The notes: generated by a model from the letters alone, not told the origin. 64,000 bases of DNA from Clostridia bacterium (GCA_026416815.1 JAOAEJ010000072.1:1-64000); one strand, 5' to 3'. Counted from the stretch's first letter, positions 1-8,992 are shown. Translations and numbers: made by a program.

Positions 1-47
1 GCGTAGGTGTGAGCCTACCGTGAGTTCGAATCTCACTCTCTCCGCCA
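1..47 (+). tRNA. tRNA-Ser, 3' part only (cut by the window edge)
   Basis: Only the variable arm, T arm and 3' acceptor strand are present. A long variable-arm stem (GTAGG/CCTAC) marks a class II tRNA. The T arm is GTGAG-TTCGAAT-CTCAC, and the 3' end is an encoded CCA preceded by discriminator G, which favours Ser over Leu (normally A). The anticodon lies outside the window, so the isoacceptor is unknown. It sits six bases before the next tRNA, so the two form a tRNA-Ser pair. Confidence 0.8.
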
Positions 48-52
48 AATAT

Positions 53-144
53 GGAGAAATACCCAAGTAGGCCGAAGGGGACGGTTTGCTAAACCGTTAG
101 TAGGGGCAACTCTAGCGAGGGTTCGAATCCCTCTTTCTCCGCCA
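53..144 (+). tRNA. tRNA-Ser(GCU)
   Basis: Complete class II tRNA of 92 nt with encoded CCA. The acceptor stem pairs GGAGAAA with TTTCTCC. The anticodon stem ACGGT/ACCGT carries loop TTGCTAA with anticodon GCT, which reads AGC/AGU serine codons. There is a long variable arm, and the T arm is GAGGG-TTCGAAT-CCCTC with discriminator G. It directly follows another serine tRNA. Confidence 0.97.
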
Positions 145-182
145 AAAGGATTCATTTACTTAGTTAAATGGGTCCTTTTATT
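144..182 (+). terminator. Rho-independent terminator after the tRNA-Ser pair
   Basis: A 15-bp stem (AAAAGGATTCATTTA with TAAATGGGTCCTTTT, two G-T wobbles) starts at the last base of the tRNA and is followed by a T-rich tract. It would end the tRNA transcript. Confidence 0.8.
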
Positions 183-509
183 TATTCACTAATTAATGAG
201 AATTACCACGTATTAAGTGTTTAATAAATATAACTTTAGTTTGAAAGTAATTTTATCAAGTTTGGCAAGTTGGACTTCTATTACAATTTATTTCATAGCT
301 CTAAATCACTAGTCTCCACTATGCCTATGTATAGTAAAGATAGATATTAGGTGTTTAAAGCCATTAGATTTAAAGAGTACTATGTTAATAAGATTACTAA
401 TATTTAGTCAGAATAGGTTATTTTCGAGGATATAGGCTATATAAATATAAGCTCATAATTATTAGGTTATTATCTAAGTAAAACAATTCCCTATATTTTT
501 AATGAGACT
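183..509. other. Intergenic, no gene seen
   Basis: AT-rich spacer between the tRNA terminator and the terminator of the pssA gene, which converges from the right. I see no convincing reading frame, promoter or strong hairpin. Confidence 0.6.
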
Positions 510-541
510 AAAAAAGCTTCTGCACACACAGAAGCTTTTAT
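510..541 (-). terminator. Terminator of pssA
   Basis: An 11-bp perfect stem (AAAAGCTTCTG / CAGAAGCTTTT) lies just downstream of the pssA stop codon. Read on the minus strand it is followed by T residues. The stem could also act in the opposite direction. Confidence 0.8.
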
Positions 542-559
542 TAATTCTTACTATAATAT

Positions 560-1096
560 TTATACTTTTTTTATTCTTATATTACTTACCATCAGATATG
601 ACAACAATATAACGAGTGCTGCAGTTACAGATGAATGTATAGGCGTATATTTTCCGTTTAAAACTGCAAAACTATTATATAAGTTATTGATGGATAAAAA
701 AGCACCAGCGATTGTAATAGGAATACCTCTAAATACATTATCAAAAGAACTAACATTAAAACGTGCCAGCCTATAGGCGCCTGCTATAGGAAACAATATT
801 GTTAAAAGGTAACCTGGGACTCCTAAAGGGATGAAGCTTATCTTCCATGCAATTATTATGGGAGCTACACCAAAGGAAATCAAGTCTGACAAAGAGTCAA
901 GCTCTTTACCTAGTTCACTGGTAGCATCAAGCATTCTCGCAACCTTGCCATCAAATCTATCGGTTAAAGCAGCAAGCATTACTAACAATGAGGCCGGAAT
1001 CAAATCATCATTAAAAGCAAAAAGTATCGCTATAACCCCTAAGGATAAATTTATTAGCGTAAGAACATTTGGCAGAGTACCTTTAATATTTTTCAA
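560..1096 (-). CDS. pssA: CDP-diacylglycerol-serine O-phosphatidyltransferase
   Basis: Makes phosphatidylserine from CDP-diacylglycerol and L-serine at the cytoplasmic membrane, the first step towards phosphatidylethanolamine. The 178-residue protein has the CDP-alcohol phosphatidyltransferase signature D-G-x2-A-R-x8-G-x3-D-x3-D: D46, D49, G50, A53, R54, G63, D67, D71. Several hydrophobic segments follow. The N-terminus (LPNVLTLINLSLG) is typical of PssA rather than PgsA. A GGTGATC-type ribosome binding site lies just upstream of the ATG. It is shorter than some PssA proteins but the catalytic core is complete. It is apparently monocistronic, with its own terminator, and no psd gene is adjacent. 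A different CDP-alcohol transferase is possible but less likely. Confidence 0.85.
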   Translation of the reverse strand: MKNIKGTLPNVLTLINLSLGVIAILFAFNDDLIPASLLVMLAALTDRFDGKVARMLDATSELGKELDSLSDLISFGVAPIIIAWKISFIPLGVPGYLLTILFPIAGAYRLARFNVSSFDNVFRGIPITIAGAFLSINNLYNSFAVLNGKYTPIHSSVTAALVILLSYLMVSNIRIKKV

Positions 1097-1526
1097 TTGA
1101 TCACCTCTATAATTGTTTTACTAACCTTTACTCTTTCCTCGGGCCTTAGTTTATAGCTACAATCAATAGCACAAGCAACGCTGATGTATATATAAAACAA
1201 CTTGATTTATAAACCTGTGTTTTATACTGCTTAAAATATAAAACTATAAATCGAAACATTAATCTCACTATAAGATTGGTATTATTACAAATTAGAAAAT
1301 ACTAAATATAATTATCCTACTAAATACATTGAGAGTTACTTAAGCCCTAATCTAGAGCTAAGTGATAAACTATTATATTTATAAAGTATATAACTTATGA
1401 TTTCTAGCAGTGCTTGACTATATAATAGATTATAATTAAAATTACAGTAATACACAAGAGTTTTTGTAGAAGGAATAAGATGTAACAATAGCCATACGAG
1501 TATATAATAAAGGTTTAGAGGAGCAT
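1097..1526. other. Divergent intergenic region
   Basis: The 430-bp spacer between pssA and the divergent TVP38-like gene is AT-rich. The only feature I can support is the promoter at 1414-1442. No additional reading frame with a ribosome binding site was found. Confidence 0.5.
1414..1442 (+). promoter_or_regulatory. Likely sigma-A promoter of the TVP38-like gene
   Basis: TTGACT, a 17-base spacer, then TAAAAT. The predicted start would leave a leader of roughly 75 nt before the ATG at 1527. Based on consensus match only. Confidence 0.55.
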
Positions 1527-2183
1527 ATGAAATTTAAAAAGCAAATTAAGATAATTGTTATTACTTTGATGTTAAGCGTTATTATATTTGTTTTATTTAA
1601 AACAAATATAATAACGGGTATTAACTTAAATGCAATTGGTGAGTTTATAAATTCATATGGAAATTATGGCGCATTTATCTTTATTTTTATATTTGCTGCA
1701 AGGACTTTATTAGTAATCTTCCCGTTTTCAGTAATGCTAATCGTAGGGGGGAATATTTTTGGACCAGCCTATGGTTTTTTATTTTCAATGATTTCTATAT
1801 TTATATCTTCAAATATAGCATTTTTTATAAGTAAATACCTTGGCAAGGAGAGTATTCAAAAATTACTAAAGGGAAAAGGGGAAAAGCTGGATTTAAAGAT
1901 AGAGGAGCATGGCTTTAAGATTATCTTTTTAATGAGAATATCGTGCTTGTTTCCCTTTGATATTCTTAATTTTGCATTGGGTTTAACTAAAGTGAGGTAT
2001 AAGGATTTTATACTTGGTACTATTTTAGGTATAATACCCGAAACATTCTCACTAACATATCTAGGAGATAATCTCAAAAATCCATTTTCAAAGAACTTTA
2101 TTATTTCAATACTATTAGTCCTGATAACAGTAGCAATACCAATAGTATTTAATAGAATTAAAAATAAAAAAAATTCAGAATAA
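1527..2183 (+). CDS. TVP38/TMEM64 (DedA-superfamily) membrane protein
   Basis: A polytopic membrane protein of 218 residues of the SNARE-associated/VTT (DedA) superfamily. In bacteria these are linked to lipid flipping and envelope homeostasis, but the substrate of this one is unknown. An N-terminal membrane anchor (about residues 10-27) is followed by hydrophobic segments. The family core follows, in which R137 (FLMRISCLFPFDILNFALGL), a Gly-rich turn and the G-T-x-L-G-x-I-P motif near residue 173 are recognisable. The start is supported by GAGGAG six bases before the ATG. The C-terminus is short and lysine-rich. It stands alone between genes on the opposite strand, and its divergence from pssA suggests a membrane-lipid role, which is inference. 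Confidence 0.85.
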   Translation: MKFKKQIKIIVITLMLSVIIFVLFKTNIITGINLNAIGEFINSYGNYGAFIFIFIFAARTLLVIFPFSVMLIVGGNIFGPAYGFLFSMISIFISSNIAFFISKYLGKESIQKLLKGKGEKLDLKIEEHGFKIIFLMRISCLFPFDILNFALGLTKVRYKDFILGTILGIIPETFSLTYLGDNLKNPFSKNFIISILLVLITVAIPIVFNRIKNKKNSE

Positions 2184-2207
2184 TAAAGTAAAGTGTATGC
2201 CCAATTA

Positions 2208-3611
2208 TTATATTTTTTTTACTCGCCTTAAAAGAGTTGATTTTACGTGGTGAATGTCGTTTTTATTATTCTTGGCAATCTTTATATAGCACAAAGCAGA
2301 AGGTATAAAAAATGCCTGGAATAGGATCATTGTTATAATATAGTTATTAGGTGCATAAAAAGAGTATGATACATACTTTAAAACTATACCAATAAGGACA
2401 TTCCCAATTGACCTACCTATGCCATTTATTAGATTGGCAATACTAAAAATAGTGGCTCTGTGTTCGGGTAGATTTACATCGGTTATTAGCGCTAACCAAT
2501 TAGGTGTATTTGCAGAATGAGCAGTTGTACCAATGACTGCTAGAGCAAACATAAGAAGAAGCCATGGATTAGTCAGCATCTCGCTCATCAGACTAAAGAG
2601 TATTGCAATTGGAGTACCGTTATTGGGTATAGAAAGACTTTTCAATGGTGAAGCAAACATTAAAATATATAGAGGCATCGCAGTCAATATTGTAAGTGCA
2701 GCAAGGGCGGACCTTCCATTATGCGTTTTTTTCTGAAGTTTATCACCTAAATAGCCGAAATATATAGATGCCAGGCCGCCTATCTGAAGGAGGCCAAAAA
2801 GATATCCGGAGGCTACAAGGGCGGTTTCGGAGCTATAGCCTAGCTTTTCAATTTTAGACATGTATAGGGTCGGCAGCCATATAAGAGTGCCGGTAGTAAT
2901 ATTCATAAAGAAACCCTGCAGAATAAGCCATTTATTGCTTTTCTTAACGAGTAATTCACGTATATGATGATATTCTATAACGTAATCATATTCTGACCCG
3001 CTTTCTACAAGTTCTTTAAGCTCAGGTTCTGATGCACCTTTTTTGGGTTCATGGATAAAAAAGTAGAGGAAAATAAACGAAAACCCTAATATGGCAGTTA
3101 TTTCAAAAGGCCTTCTCCAGCTTGTAGCAGGAGCGATTATTGACGCCATTATTGATCCTGCTATCCCCCCAAAACCCTGTGAGAGTCCCCATAAGCTCAT
3201 CAACATGCCACGTAGGTGCTTAGGTATATAATCGGTTAACACGCTAAAGCCTATTGAAGCAATACAACCCAGACCTATGCCGGTGAAAGCCTGAAAGACT
3301 AAAAGCTGTAAATAACTTTTACTATAAGCTGTCAGGAAAACTGAAATAGACCATATAATAGTTCCGATAATGATAAGCCTTTTTCTTTTACCTTTATCAG
3401 CTAAGTAGCCCCAAAATAAAGATGAGAGTGAAGTAACAAACATGTTTACCGCAGAAATTACACCTAAAGATGATATATCTATGTTTAGATCCTTTGCTAT
3501 AGAAGAAAAAAGAGGGGGAAACAGTCCGACAACAGCATTATCTAATGAAGCTAGAGCGATAAAAACGAATATAGTAAATATTATATGAAGTTTGTGTTTA
3601 TTAATTTGCAT
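2208..3611 (-). CDS. Major facilitator superfamily transporter
   Basis: A 467-residue permease with about twelve hydrophobic segments. The loop between helices 2 and 3 carries the MFS motif A in the form GYLADKGKRKR. The first helix reads ASLDNAVVGLFPPLF, and the region around residues 105-160 (GLGCIASIGFSVLTDYIP ... GMLMSLWGLSQGFGG) is typical of spinster- and sugar-phosphate-like MFS carriers. A cytoplasmic loop rich in Glu and Lys (about residues 188-225) separates the two six-helix halves. The substrate cannot be assigned from sequence. It is transcribed alone and ends 25 bp from the converging TVP38-like gene. A MITE-like repeat lies upstream of its start. Confidence 0.85.
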   Translation of the reverse strand: MQINKHKLHIIFTIFVFIALASLDNAVVGLFPPLFSSIAKDLNIDISSLGVISAVNMFVTSLSSLFWGYLADKGKRKRLIIIGTIIWSISVFLTAYSKSYLQLLVFQAFTGIGLGCIASIGFSVLTDYIPKHLRGMLMSLWGLSQGFGGIAGSIMASIIAPATSWRRPFEITAILGFSFIFLYFFIHEPKKGASEPELKELVESGSEYDYVIEYHHIRELLVKKSNKWLILQGFFMNITTGTLIWLPTLYMSKIEKLGYSSETALVASGYLFGLLQIGGLASIYFGYLGDKLQKKTHNGRSALAALTILTAMPLYILMFASPLKSLSIPNNGTPIAILFSLMSEMLTNPWLLLMFALAVIGTTAHSANTPNWLALITDVNLPEHRATIFSIANLINGIGRSIGNVLIGIVLKYVSYSFYAPNNYIITMILFQAFFIPSALCYIKIAKNNKNDIHHVKSTLLRRVKKI

Positions 3612-3702
3612 AGATAATAACCTTTCATCATAAACTATTAAATTCAGTAATTCTAATATTTTACATTATAAAGCTTTCTTTTACAACTTAGAAGAAGCTA
3701 TC

Positions 3703-3822
3703 TATATAAATTGAAAAAAAATCTACAACGAAGTTCTCCTAAAATTTTTTGCAATTTGTTACCTTAAGTTATATTGCGGTAACCGAAATTTTCCTTGTAA
3801 TATCATTATCGCAACTTATATA
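3703..3822 (+). repeat. MITE-like 122-bp repeat, copy 1
   Basis: One of three copies of a non-coding element of about 120 bp (others at 52896-53019, inverted, and 55458-55579). The ends are imperfect inverted repeats (TATATAAATTG ... CAACTTATATA). Internally it can fold into two hairpins: AAATTGAAAAAAAATC with a T-rich 3' arm, and ATTGCGGTAA with TTATCGCAA. The shared core includes AACGAAGTTCTCC and TTGTTACCTTAAG. No reading frame is present. It lies between the MFS gene and the downstream membrane protein. Confidence 0.8.
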
Positions 3823-3896
3823 TAAGCAGATTATTAATAACAGAACCATTACATTTTATGATTAACCCAAGTACCTAATGTAAATACGTAAAAATT

Positions 3897-3931
3897 TAAA
3901 AAAGCAACTAATTATAAAAAGTTGCTTTTAC
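3897..3931 (-). terminator. Terminator downstream of the 4027-4533 gene
   Basis: Stem AAAAGCAACT / AGTTGCTTTT with an AT-only loop. On the minus strand it is followed by TTTTTT. It lies about 100 bp past the stop codon of the small membrane protein. Confidence 0.7.
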
Positions 3932-4026
3932 TAATGATAGCAATTAAATTTTTAATATAAATGACAGTTATTTCTTTGAATACATTTTATCTAATAAGTA
4001 ATATACTGATACATAGTAGTTATAAA

Positions 4027-4533
4027 CTAGAATGTACTATTAACAAACTTATTCCATGATACCAGTACTATTAAAATCATTGTTGCAACGTTAATAAAAA
4101 TATAGAAAAGTTTATTGATTTTTACTATGCTATCATGGATTGAAGTATCCAACCTAACACTAATATTTATAACTATACTTCTTATCCAATAGAGTATGGC
4201 CACCAAAGTTAACAGCTTCAAAAAGAAAGAATCAATGTAAAAAATGCAGTATGTAAAGAACACAATAATTATAAGATCCTTAGCAACCTTAGCGCCTTTT
4301 CCGAATTTATGTACATCGATGTTTACCATATCTTCAAGTTCTTGATAGAGGCTGTCGTCAGAATCATCAGGTGCACCGGTTACTGAAAAGACTTTAGCAG
4401 TCAGGTTTCTCAACGAGGAAAAAAACAAAACAGCAGCTAAAACAACAAAAAATAGATTATGATTTGAGAAGAGCATCATAACTGGTATTATTACCATCAT
4501 AAATAATATCATCATTAAACTCTGTAATTGCAT
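4027..4533 (-). CDS. Hypothetical polytopic membrane protein
   Basis: 168 residues, unrecognised. It has about five hydrophobic segments: two near the N-terminus (residues 5-42), two in the middle (about 85-125) and one at the C-terminus (about 144-162). A hydrophilic, acidic loop between segments two and three (GAPDDSDDSLYQELEDMVNIDVHKFGKGAK) probably faces the cytoplasm. The start ATG is preceded by CCAGGAG. It is flanked by its own terminator on one side and is divergent from the collagen-like stress protein gene. No catalytic motif is visible. Confidence 0.65.
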   Translation of the reverse strand: MQLQSLMMILFMMVIIPVMMLFSNHNLFFVVLAAVLFFSSLRNLTAKVFSVTGAPDDSDDSLYQELEDMVNIDVHKFGKGAKVAKDLIIIVFFTYCIFYIDSFFLKLLTLVAILYWIRSIVINISVRLDTSIHDSIVKINKLFYIFINVATMILIVLVSWNKFVNSTF

Positions 4534-4819
4534 AAACCAACTCCTGGAATTAAACTTTTGGATTCGCTGCGACCTATACTTCGAGTTGAATTAAATCTGT
4601 AAAACTTAGATGACAAAAATATTTAAGTGTATCAATATGATTATAGTCGCTATTTAATTTATTTGCAATTAAATCTGATAAATATGGATAAAATTAAATT
4701 ATACTCCTAATTATATTAAATCATGAATTATAAGTTTAACATATTATTTCTATGAATAAATAGTATTATTTTAACTAATGCTAAACTTGATGTTTTTTAA
4801 ACAAAAGGAGGGCATTTAT

Positions 4820-5446
4820 ATGGCAAAAACTATAGTTGGTATATTTAGTAATTATACCTATGCTGAAAATGCTGCGAGACAGGTCAAGGACCAAGGGCTC
4901 AGAACTGATGATATTTCTATCGTTGCAAAAAATGATAATACAGGCAATGCTGAAAATGCAGGAAGCACAGGGGCTACTGGGACAGCAGGAACAACTGGTA
5001 TAACTGGAACAACGGGAAATTTAGGAGCAACAGGGACAACCGCAGCGGCAGGAAATACAGGCGTCGTAGGATCTACCGGTACAGCTGGCGGGAATACGGG
5101 TACAAATGCGAGGACAACAAATGATAATATTTCCGATGGTGTAGTTACAGGAGGAATTTTAGGTGGGCTCGCAGGGCTTTTAATAGGTGCAGGAAGTATG
5201 GTAATACCAGGGCTGGGTATAATAGCTGCAGCTGGACCAATCACAGGATTATTATCAGGAGCAGTAACAGGTGGGATAGTCGGCGGACTAGTAGATTTAG
5301 GAATACCGGAAAACAGAAGCAAGCAGTATGAAACAGATATAAAAGCTGGAAAAGTACTGTTTAGCATGAAAACAGATGAGGATAAGGTGGATCGTATTGC
5401 CTCAATTTTGAGAAATAATGGGGCTGTCAGCGTGGATGCTTATTAA
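4820..5446 (+). CDS. General-stress-protein-17M-like protein with a collagen-like insert and glycine zipper
   Basis: 208 residues from the ATG that follows AAAGGAGGG by eight bases; an upstream in-frame ATG lacks a binding site. The N-terminus ([36 protein letters not shown]) and C-terminus ([38 protein letters not shown]) together form the small ferredoxin-like fold of the general stress protein 17M/YflT type. Between them lie two unusual segments. The first is about 15 consecutive Gly-X-Y triplets, mostly Gly-X-Thr, from about residue 48 to 95. The second is a glycine-zipper hydrophobic stretch ([15 protein letters not shown] ... [15 protein letters not shown]) that may insert in a membrane. 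Function unknown. The collagen-like tract resembles exosporium or surface filament proteins, so a spore-surface role is one possibility. Confidence 0.75.
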   Translation: MAKTIVGIFSNYTYAENAARQVKDQGLRTDDISIVAKNDNTGNAENAGSTGATGTAGTTGITGTTGNLGATGTTAAAGNTGVVGSTGTAGGNTGTNARTTNDNISDGVVTGGILGGLAGLLIGAGSMVIPGLGIIAAAGPITGLLSGAVTGGIVGGLVDLGIPENRSKQYETDIKAGKVLFSMKTDEDKVDRIASILRNNGAVSVDAY

Positions 5447-5480
5447 TAGAAACATACATTAAGTCATACAAGAAACGATA

Positions 5481-5533
5481 TAAAATGGGCTTATCGAAAT
5501 GCAGATACTGCGGTTCAAGGCCCATTTTAATTA
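5481..5533 (+). terminator. Probable terminator after the collagen-like protein
   Basis: TAAAATGGGC pairs with GCCCATTTTA around a loop that itself contains a short GCAG/CTGC hairpin. It is followed by an AT-rich tract. It begins about 35 bp past the stop codon. Confidence 0.6.
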
Positions 5534-5616
5534 TAAATCTAATGAATAGGAATACGTGGGTTAATATATAGAAAAAGCGCTACTTAAAATCATTTTAAAA
5601 TTCAAAGTTTTGGATA

Positions 5617-5650
5617 AAAAACACCTCGGAATTATATCCCGAGATGTCTA
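5617..5650 (-). terminator. Terminator of the VanW gene
   Basis: Stem ACATCTCGGG / CCGAGGTGT directly after the VanW stop codon, followed on the minus strand by TTTTTTA. Confidence 0.85.
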
Positions 5651-5653
5651 TAA

Positions 5654-7366
5654 TTATTGAGGATTTGGCTTAGGTGTTGCTTGAATAGCGATCGTGTTTG
5701 CAGGTGTAGGTAAAGGTTTACCCGGAGTATTGGTTGCTGTGACATTCTTAGGTTGCGGTGTAGGGGTTAATGCTTTTTTTGTTCCACGCCTTATTTCTTG
5801 AGTTAGGGGATTATATTTACTAGTATGTAGTTTAACCTCACTCACAATCTTTCCATCCAATTTTGTTATTTTGTATGTATCTATAACATACCCTTTAGAA
5901 CCCTTCTGTTTTACGACTGTCTTACCTACTTCAAGGGTAGGATCATCAATGTATTTGGTTTGAAAATCTATAGTTTTTACTGTCTTGGTAACAAGATCTA
6001 TTGCCTTTTTGGGATCCTCTTTGGTACCCTTAAGAGTGAAAAATATTTTATTGTCTTTAGAAACAGTTCCCTCAATTTTAATAGGCAGCTTAGTTGAGTT
6101 TTTAAACTTAAAGTCTAACGAACCGTAGGATACGGCAGCATCTCTGCCATAGGGAACATAACCTACAGTAAACATGTGAGGTGTCCTTGAAACTGTTTGC
6201 AAATCAGAAAATAAAATTGCATTATAAAGTGTTGTGGATACTTGGCAGATACCTCCGCCTACATCATCAATTACCTTGCCTCTTGAATATACATGGGCCA
6301 CTTTATAACCGTTGGCTGCCGATCTTGGGCCTACGATGTCATTGAAAGAAAAAACTTGTCCTGGACCAAGGATGGTACCATTTATTTTAGATACGGCAAG
6401 TCTTATATTTACACCTCTATTAGCATCGTTTGTAGTAGAGGTTGAAAAACGCGTACTCATGGTATAAAGGGTATCCTTAAAAAGTTTAGCATTGATGTCT
6501 TGTGTAAGTATTTTAGGATTTACTGTAGCGATAGGTAAGGACCTCTCGGTATCTTCTGTTCCCTCAAGTACAGCTACCAGCGAAGTAAGTGCACCCCTAT
6601 CGACTTTTTTACCAATCACGTGGGGTAGTATAGTGATTTTATTTTTATCAACCTTTACTGAAGCATCTACCGGCTCAGTGTTAATTTTCTTTATAAACTC
6701 ATCAACATTAATTTTATCAGGTATAGTCCTAATTGTTGCAAGATTTATAGTCTCGTCGCTGCACTTTAGAATCGAAGCTTCAATTTTTTTAAGCGCTTCA
6801 CCCTTATCGAAGTGTTGTCCATGGTGCCCTGACCGAATGACTACATTGCTGCTACCAATTATTAGTTCAGGCTGTTTAACCTTAACCAGAGTTTTTTCAT
6901 AGAGGGAGTTAATTACGCTTTCTACCTTCTCCTTATTATAGGATATAGGCATTTCGAGCTTAGATTCGTTTTTACTTGATTTGAGTACATCAAATAACCT
7001 TCCGAAAATGTTACCGCTCCTGCCAACTTCATAAGCTTTGTCAACAGAAGAAGAAATATCATAGGATAAATCTATATCCGCTAGATTGATTTTTTCCATA
7101 AAATCTGCACTTTTAACAGTGATAGTGATATTTTTAGCCTTATCTTGGAATTCCTTCTTTAGAAGATCGCTAAGTTCATCCCTTTTAAGACTACCAACGT
7201 CTAATCCGTTTACATAAACTCCGCTATAAATTTTGTCATAGCTCAACACTTTGAAAGTTGCCAGCCCTGTAAGAGCAGACATTAAGATAATAAAAGCAAT
7301 AAGTGATATGTAAATTGTTTTTTTGGGAAATGGTTTACCAATTTTTTTTTCAATACCAGCATCCAT
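5654..7366 (-). CDS. VanW-family cell-surface protein with G5-like domain (YoaR type)
   Basis: 570 residues with an N-terminal membrane anchor at residues 17-38 and the rest extracytoplasmic. Residues 45-295 contain two repeats of the peptidoglycan-binding type usual in YoaR proteins. Residues 303-432 are the VanW domain (GPGQVFSFNDIVGPR, DDVGGGICQVSTTLYNA, GYVPYGRDAAVSYG). Residues 455-525 look like a G5/beta-strand domain. The tail (533-570) is a Pro-Thr-rich linker that may span the cell wall. Despite the name, VanW proteins have no proven direct role in vancomycin resistance and their biochemical activity is unknown. The gene is monocistronic with its own terminator. Confidence 0.88.
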   Translation of the reverse strand: MDAGIEKKIGKPFPKKTIYISLIAFIILMSALTGLATFKVLSYDKIYSGVYVNGLDVGSLKRDELSDLLKKEFQDKAKNITITVKSADFMEKINLADIDLSYDISSSVDKAYEVGRSGNIFGRLFDVLKSSKNESKLEMPISYNKEKVESVINSLYEKTLVKVKQPELIIGSSNVVIRSGHHGQHFDKGEALKKIEASILKCSDETINLATIRTIPDKINVDEFIKKINTEPVDASVKVDKNKITILPHVIGKKVDRGALTSLVAVLEGTEDTERSLPIATVNPKILTQDINAKLFKDTLYTMSTRFSTSTTNDANRGVNIRLAVSKINGTILGPGQVFSFNDIVGPRSAANGYKVAHVYSRGKVIDDVGGGICQVSTTLYNAILFSDLQTVSRTPHMFTVGYVPYGRDAAVSYGSLDFKFKNSTKLPIKIEGTVSKDNKIFFTLKGTKEDPKKAIDLVTKTVKTIDFQTKYIDDPTLEVGKTVVKQKGSKGYVIDTYKITKLDGKIVSEVKLHTSKYNPLTQEIRRGTKKALTPTPQPKNVTATNTPGKPLPTPANTIAIQATPKPNPQ

Positions 7367-7742
7367 GACTAGAGCACCTCAGTATGTAAGTTATTTTTAC
7401 TATGTATGTTATCTTGAAAATAGTCAAAGCCTAGACTTGCTAAGCTTCTTACCCATTTTATATTATCGCAATTTTATACAAAAAAAACAATATGTTTTTC
7501 CATGTAAATTAATTACTGGATTATAATTAAGAAGATACTACCTATTGATCAACTTATAAAGAGATTGTTCTATTGTATCATTTTTTCTTTAAAGCTCTGT
7601 TGAAGTTACTTTATATTTATGTTACAAATTAAAGAAACTGAGATTGTTAAGCAATATACTATATATGATGTAACTTAATAAGCGTGAGTATAGACCTGGT
7701 AAAATAGTTTTCATAATTTCATAATATTGAGGAGAATTACTT
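7367..7742. other. Divergent intergenic region, no gene seen
   Basis: A 376-bp AT-rich spacer between the divergent VanW and Nudix genes. It presumably holds both promoters, but I could not pick a convincing -35/-10 pair for either. No structured RNA or repeat was recognised. Confidence 0.4.
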
Positions 7743-8339
7743 ATGAATGAATTTAATGAAGTCGAATTTTTCGAAGTATGTAATAAGTTTGGAGTAGAAC
7801 CATCTATTAAGGAAGTTACTATCAATTACACTACGAGTGACTACTTTAATCAAATAAAGACAGCTGTAGCTACTGATAGACGGGGAGAAGTGGTATTCTG
7901 TGTATTAAGACCAAATGGAAAGGTTATAGCTATTACATGCGAGGAGTATCCTAAAGGTGTTTTTAGAATACCAACAGGAGGGATTGGACATAGTGAGGAT
8001 ATAGTAGAGGCAGCTTTAAGGGAAGCCAAGGAAGAGCTTGGGCTTGATGCAGTGATTAAGAGATTTATTGGAGTACTAAAGATAAAGTTTGAGTATAAAA
8101 ATGATAGTGTTATGTTTTATTCTTATATGTTTATCCTAAAAGAAACAGGTGGTAGGCTTCTGCTTGATGCAAGTGATGATGAGATTAGTGAGGTAAGGGA
8201 GGTAAATATTGAGGGGCTATCCGAGGTGTTAAGCACACTGAAGGATTTACCGGGCAAGTGGAATGATTGGGGCAGATTTAGATATGAAACTACAAATGCT
8301 ATATTTAAATTCCTTACTAGTAATAAAGTAATTGACTAA
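7743..8339 (+). CDS. Nudix hydrolase
   Basis: 198 residues, with TTGAGGAGA upstream of the ATG. The Nudix box G-x5-E-x7-R-E-U-x-E-E-x-G-U is complete at residues 79-101 (G79, E85, R93, E94, E97, E98, G100). The enzyme is therefore expected to hydrolyse a nucleoside diphosphate linked to another group, using divalent metal. The substrate cannot be read from the sequence. About 45 residues precede the Nudix fold, more than in the minimal MutT type. It is followed at 45 bp by a small phosphodiesterase on the same strand, so the two are probably co-transcribed. Confidence 0.88.
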   Translation: MNEFNEVEFFEVCNKFGVEPSIKEVTINYTTSDYFNQIKTAVATDRRGEVVFCVLRPNGKVIAITCEEYPKGVFRIPTGGIGHSEDIVEAALREAKEELGLDAVIKRFIGVLKIKFEYKNDSVMFYSYMFILKETGGRLLLDASDDEISEVREVNIEGLSEVLSTLKDLPGKWNDWGRFRYETTNAIFKFLTSNKVID

Positions 8340-8384
8340 AGAGGGATTAGTATAATTTAAAAGATAGTTCAGAGGTTTTATAAT

Positions 8385-8864
8385 ATGAAAATTTTAGTAT
8401 TCAGTGATTCACACGGTTATACAAATAATATGGTTAAGGTAATTAAAAAAAATGCAGATGCTGATTTAATCATTCACCTTGGAGACTTCTATAGAGATGC
8501 ATTAAAAGTCCAGGACATGTTTCCAAATAACAGGGTTGAACTTGTGCCGGGAAATAATGACTGGACTTTAGAATATCCTAAGGAAAGAAGTATTGATATT
8601 AAAGGCAAGACACTATTTATAACCCATGGGCACACTTACAATGTAAAAAATGATTACAAGAGGATAATAAATAGGGGTCACGATATAAAAGCTGACGCTG
8701 TATTTTTCGGACACACCCATAAAGCGGAAGAAATATTTTCAGATGGAATGCTTGTACTGAATCCGGGAAGTATAAGCGTGCCAAGTAACGGTGATAACCC
8801 TTCATATAGCATAGTAGAAATAAAAGATAGCAAAATAATTTCCAGGGTCTGTTATATAAAATAA
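8385..8864 (+). CDS. Metallophosphoesterase, YfcE/MJ0936 family
   Basis: 159 residues with the full calcineurin-like metal-binding set: D8 and H10 (FSDSHG), D34 (HLGD), N57-N58-D59 (GNND), H81 and H83 (THGHT), H110 and H112 (GHTHKAE). The single-domain size matches the bacterial YfcE and archaeal MJ0936 phosphodiesterases, which cleave model phosphodiesters with Mn or Ni; the physiological substrate is unsettled. In many Firmicutes a homologue follows rdgB/rph. Here the neighbour is a Nudix hydrolase, which suggests a shared nucleotide clean-up role, but this is inference. Confidence 0.9.
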   Translation: MKILVFSDSHGYTNNMVKVIKKNADADLIIHLGDFYRDALKVQDMFPNNRVELVPGNNDWTLEYPKERSIDIKGKTLFITHGHTYNVKNDYKRIINRGHDIKADAVFFGHTHKAEEIFSDGMLVLNPGSISVPSNGDNPSYSIVEIKDSKIISRVCYIK

Positions 8865-8992
8865 AGACTACAATGTGCTTACAAATGAGTATCAGTAAAA
8901 TAAAATGAGCAATAATTTATAATTATGTATAAAATAGGTAGTACCTGCTTACACTTATTATATAATATTTAACAAGTGTAAGGGGAGTGTAC

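Noticed and set aside
4858-5367. 169-residue open frame on the minus strand opposite the collagen-like protein
   Set aside because: It mirrors the Gly/Thr repeats (giving Pro/Val-rich sequence) and has no ribosome site; it is a composition artefact.
8987-8992. GTG as start of the DUF2508 gene
   Set aside because: It overlaps the AGGGG ribosome site; the ATG at 8993 has normal spacing.
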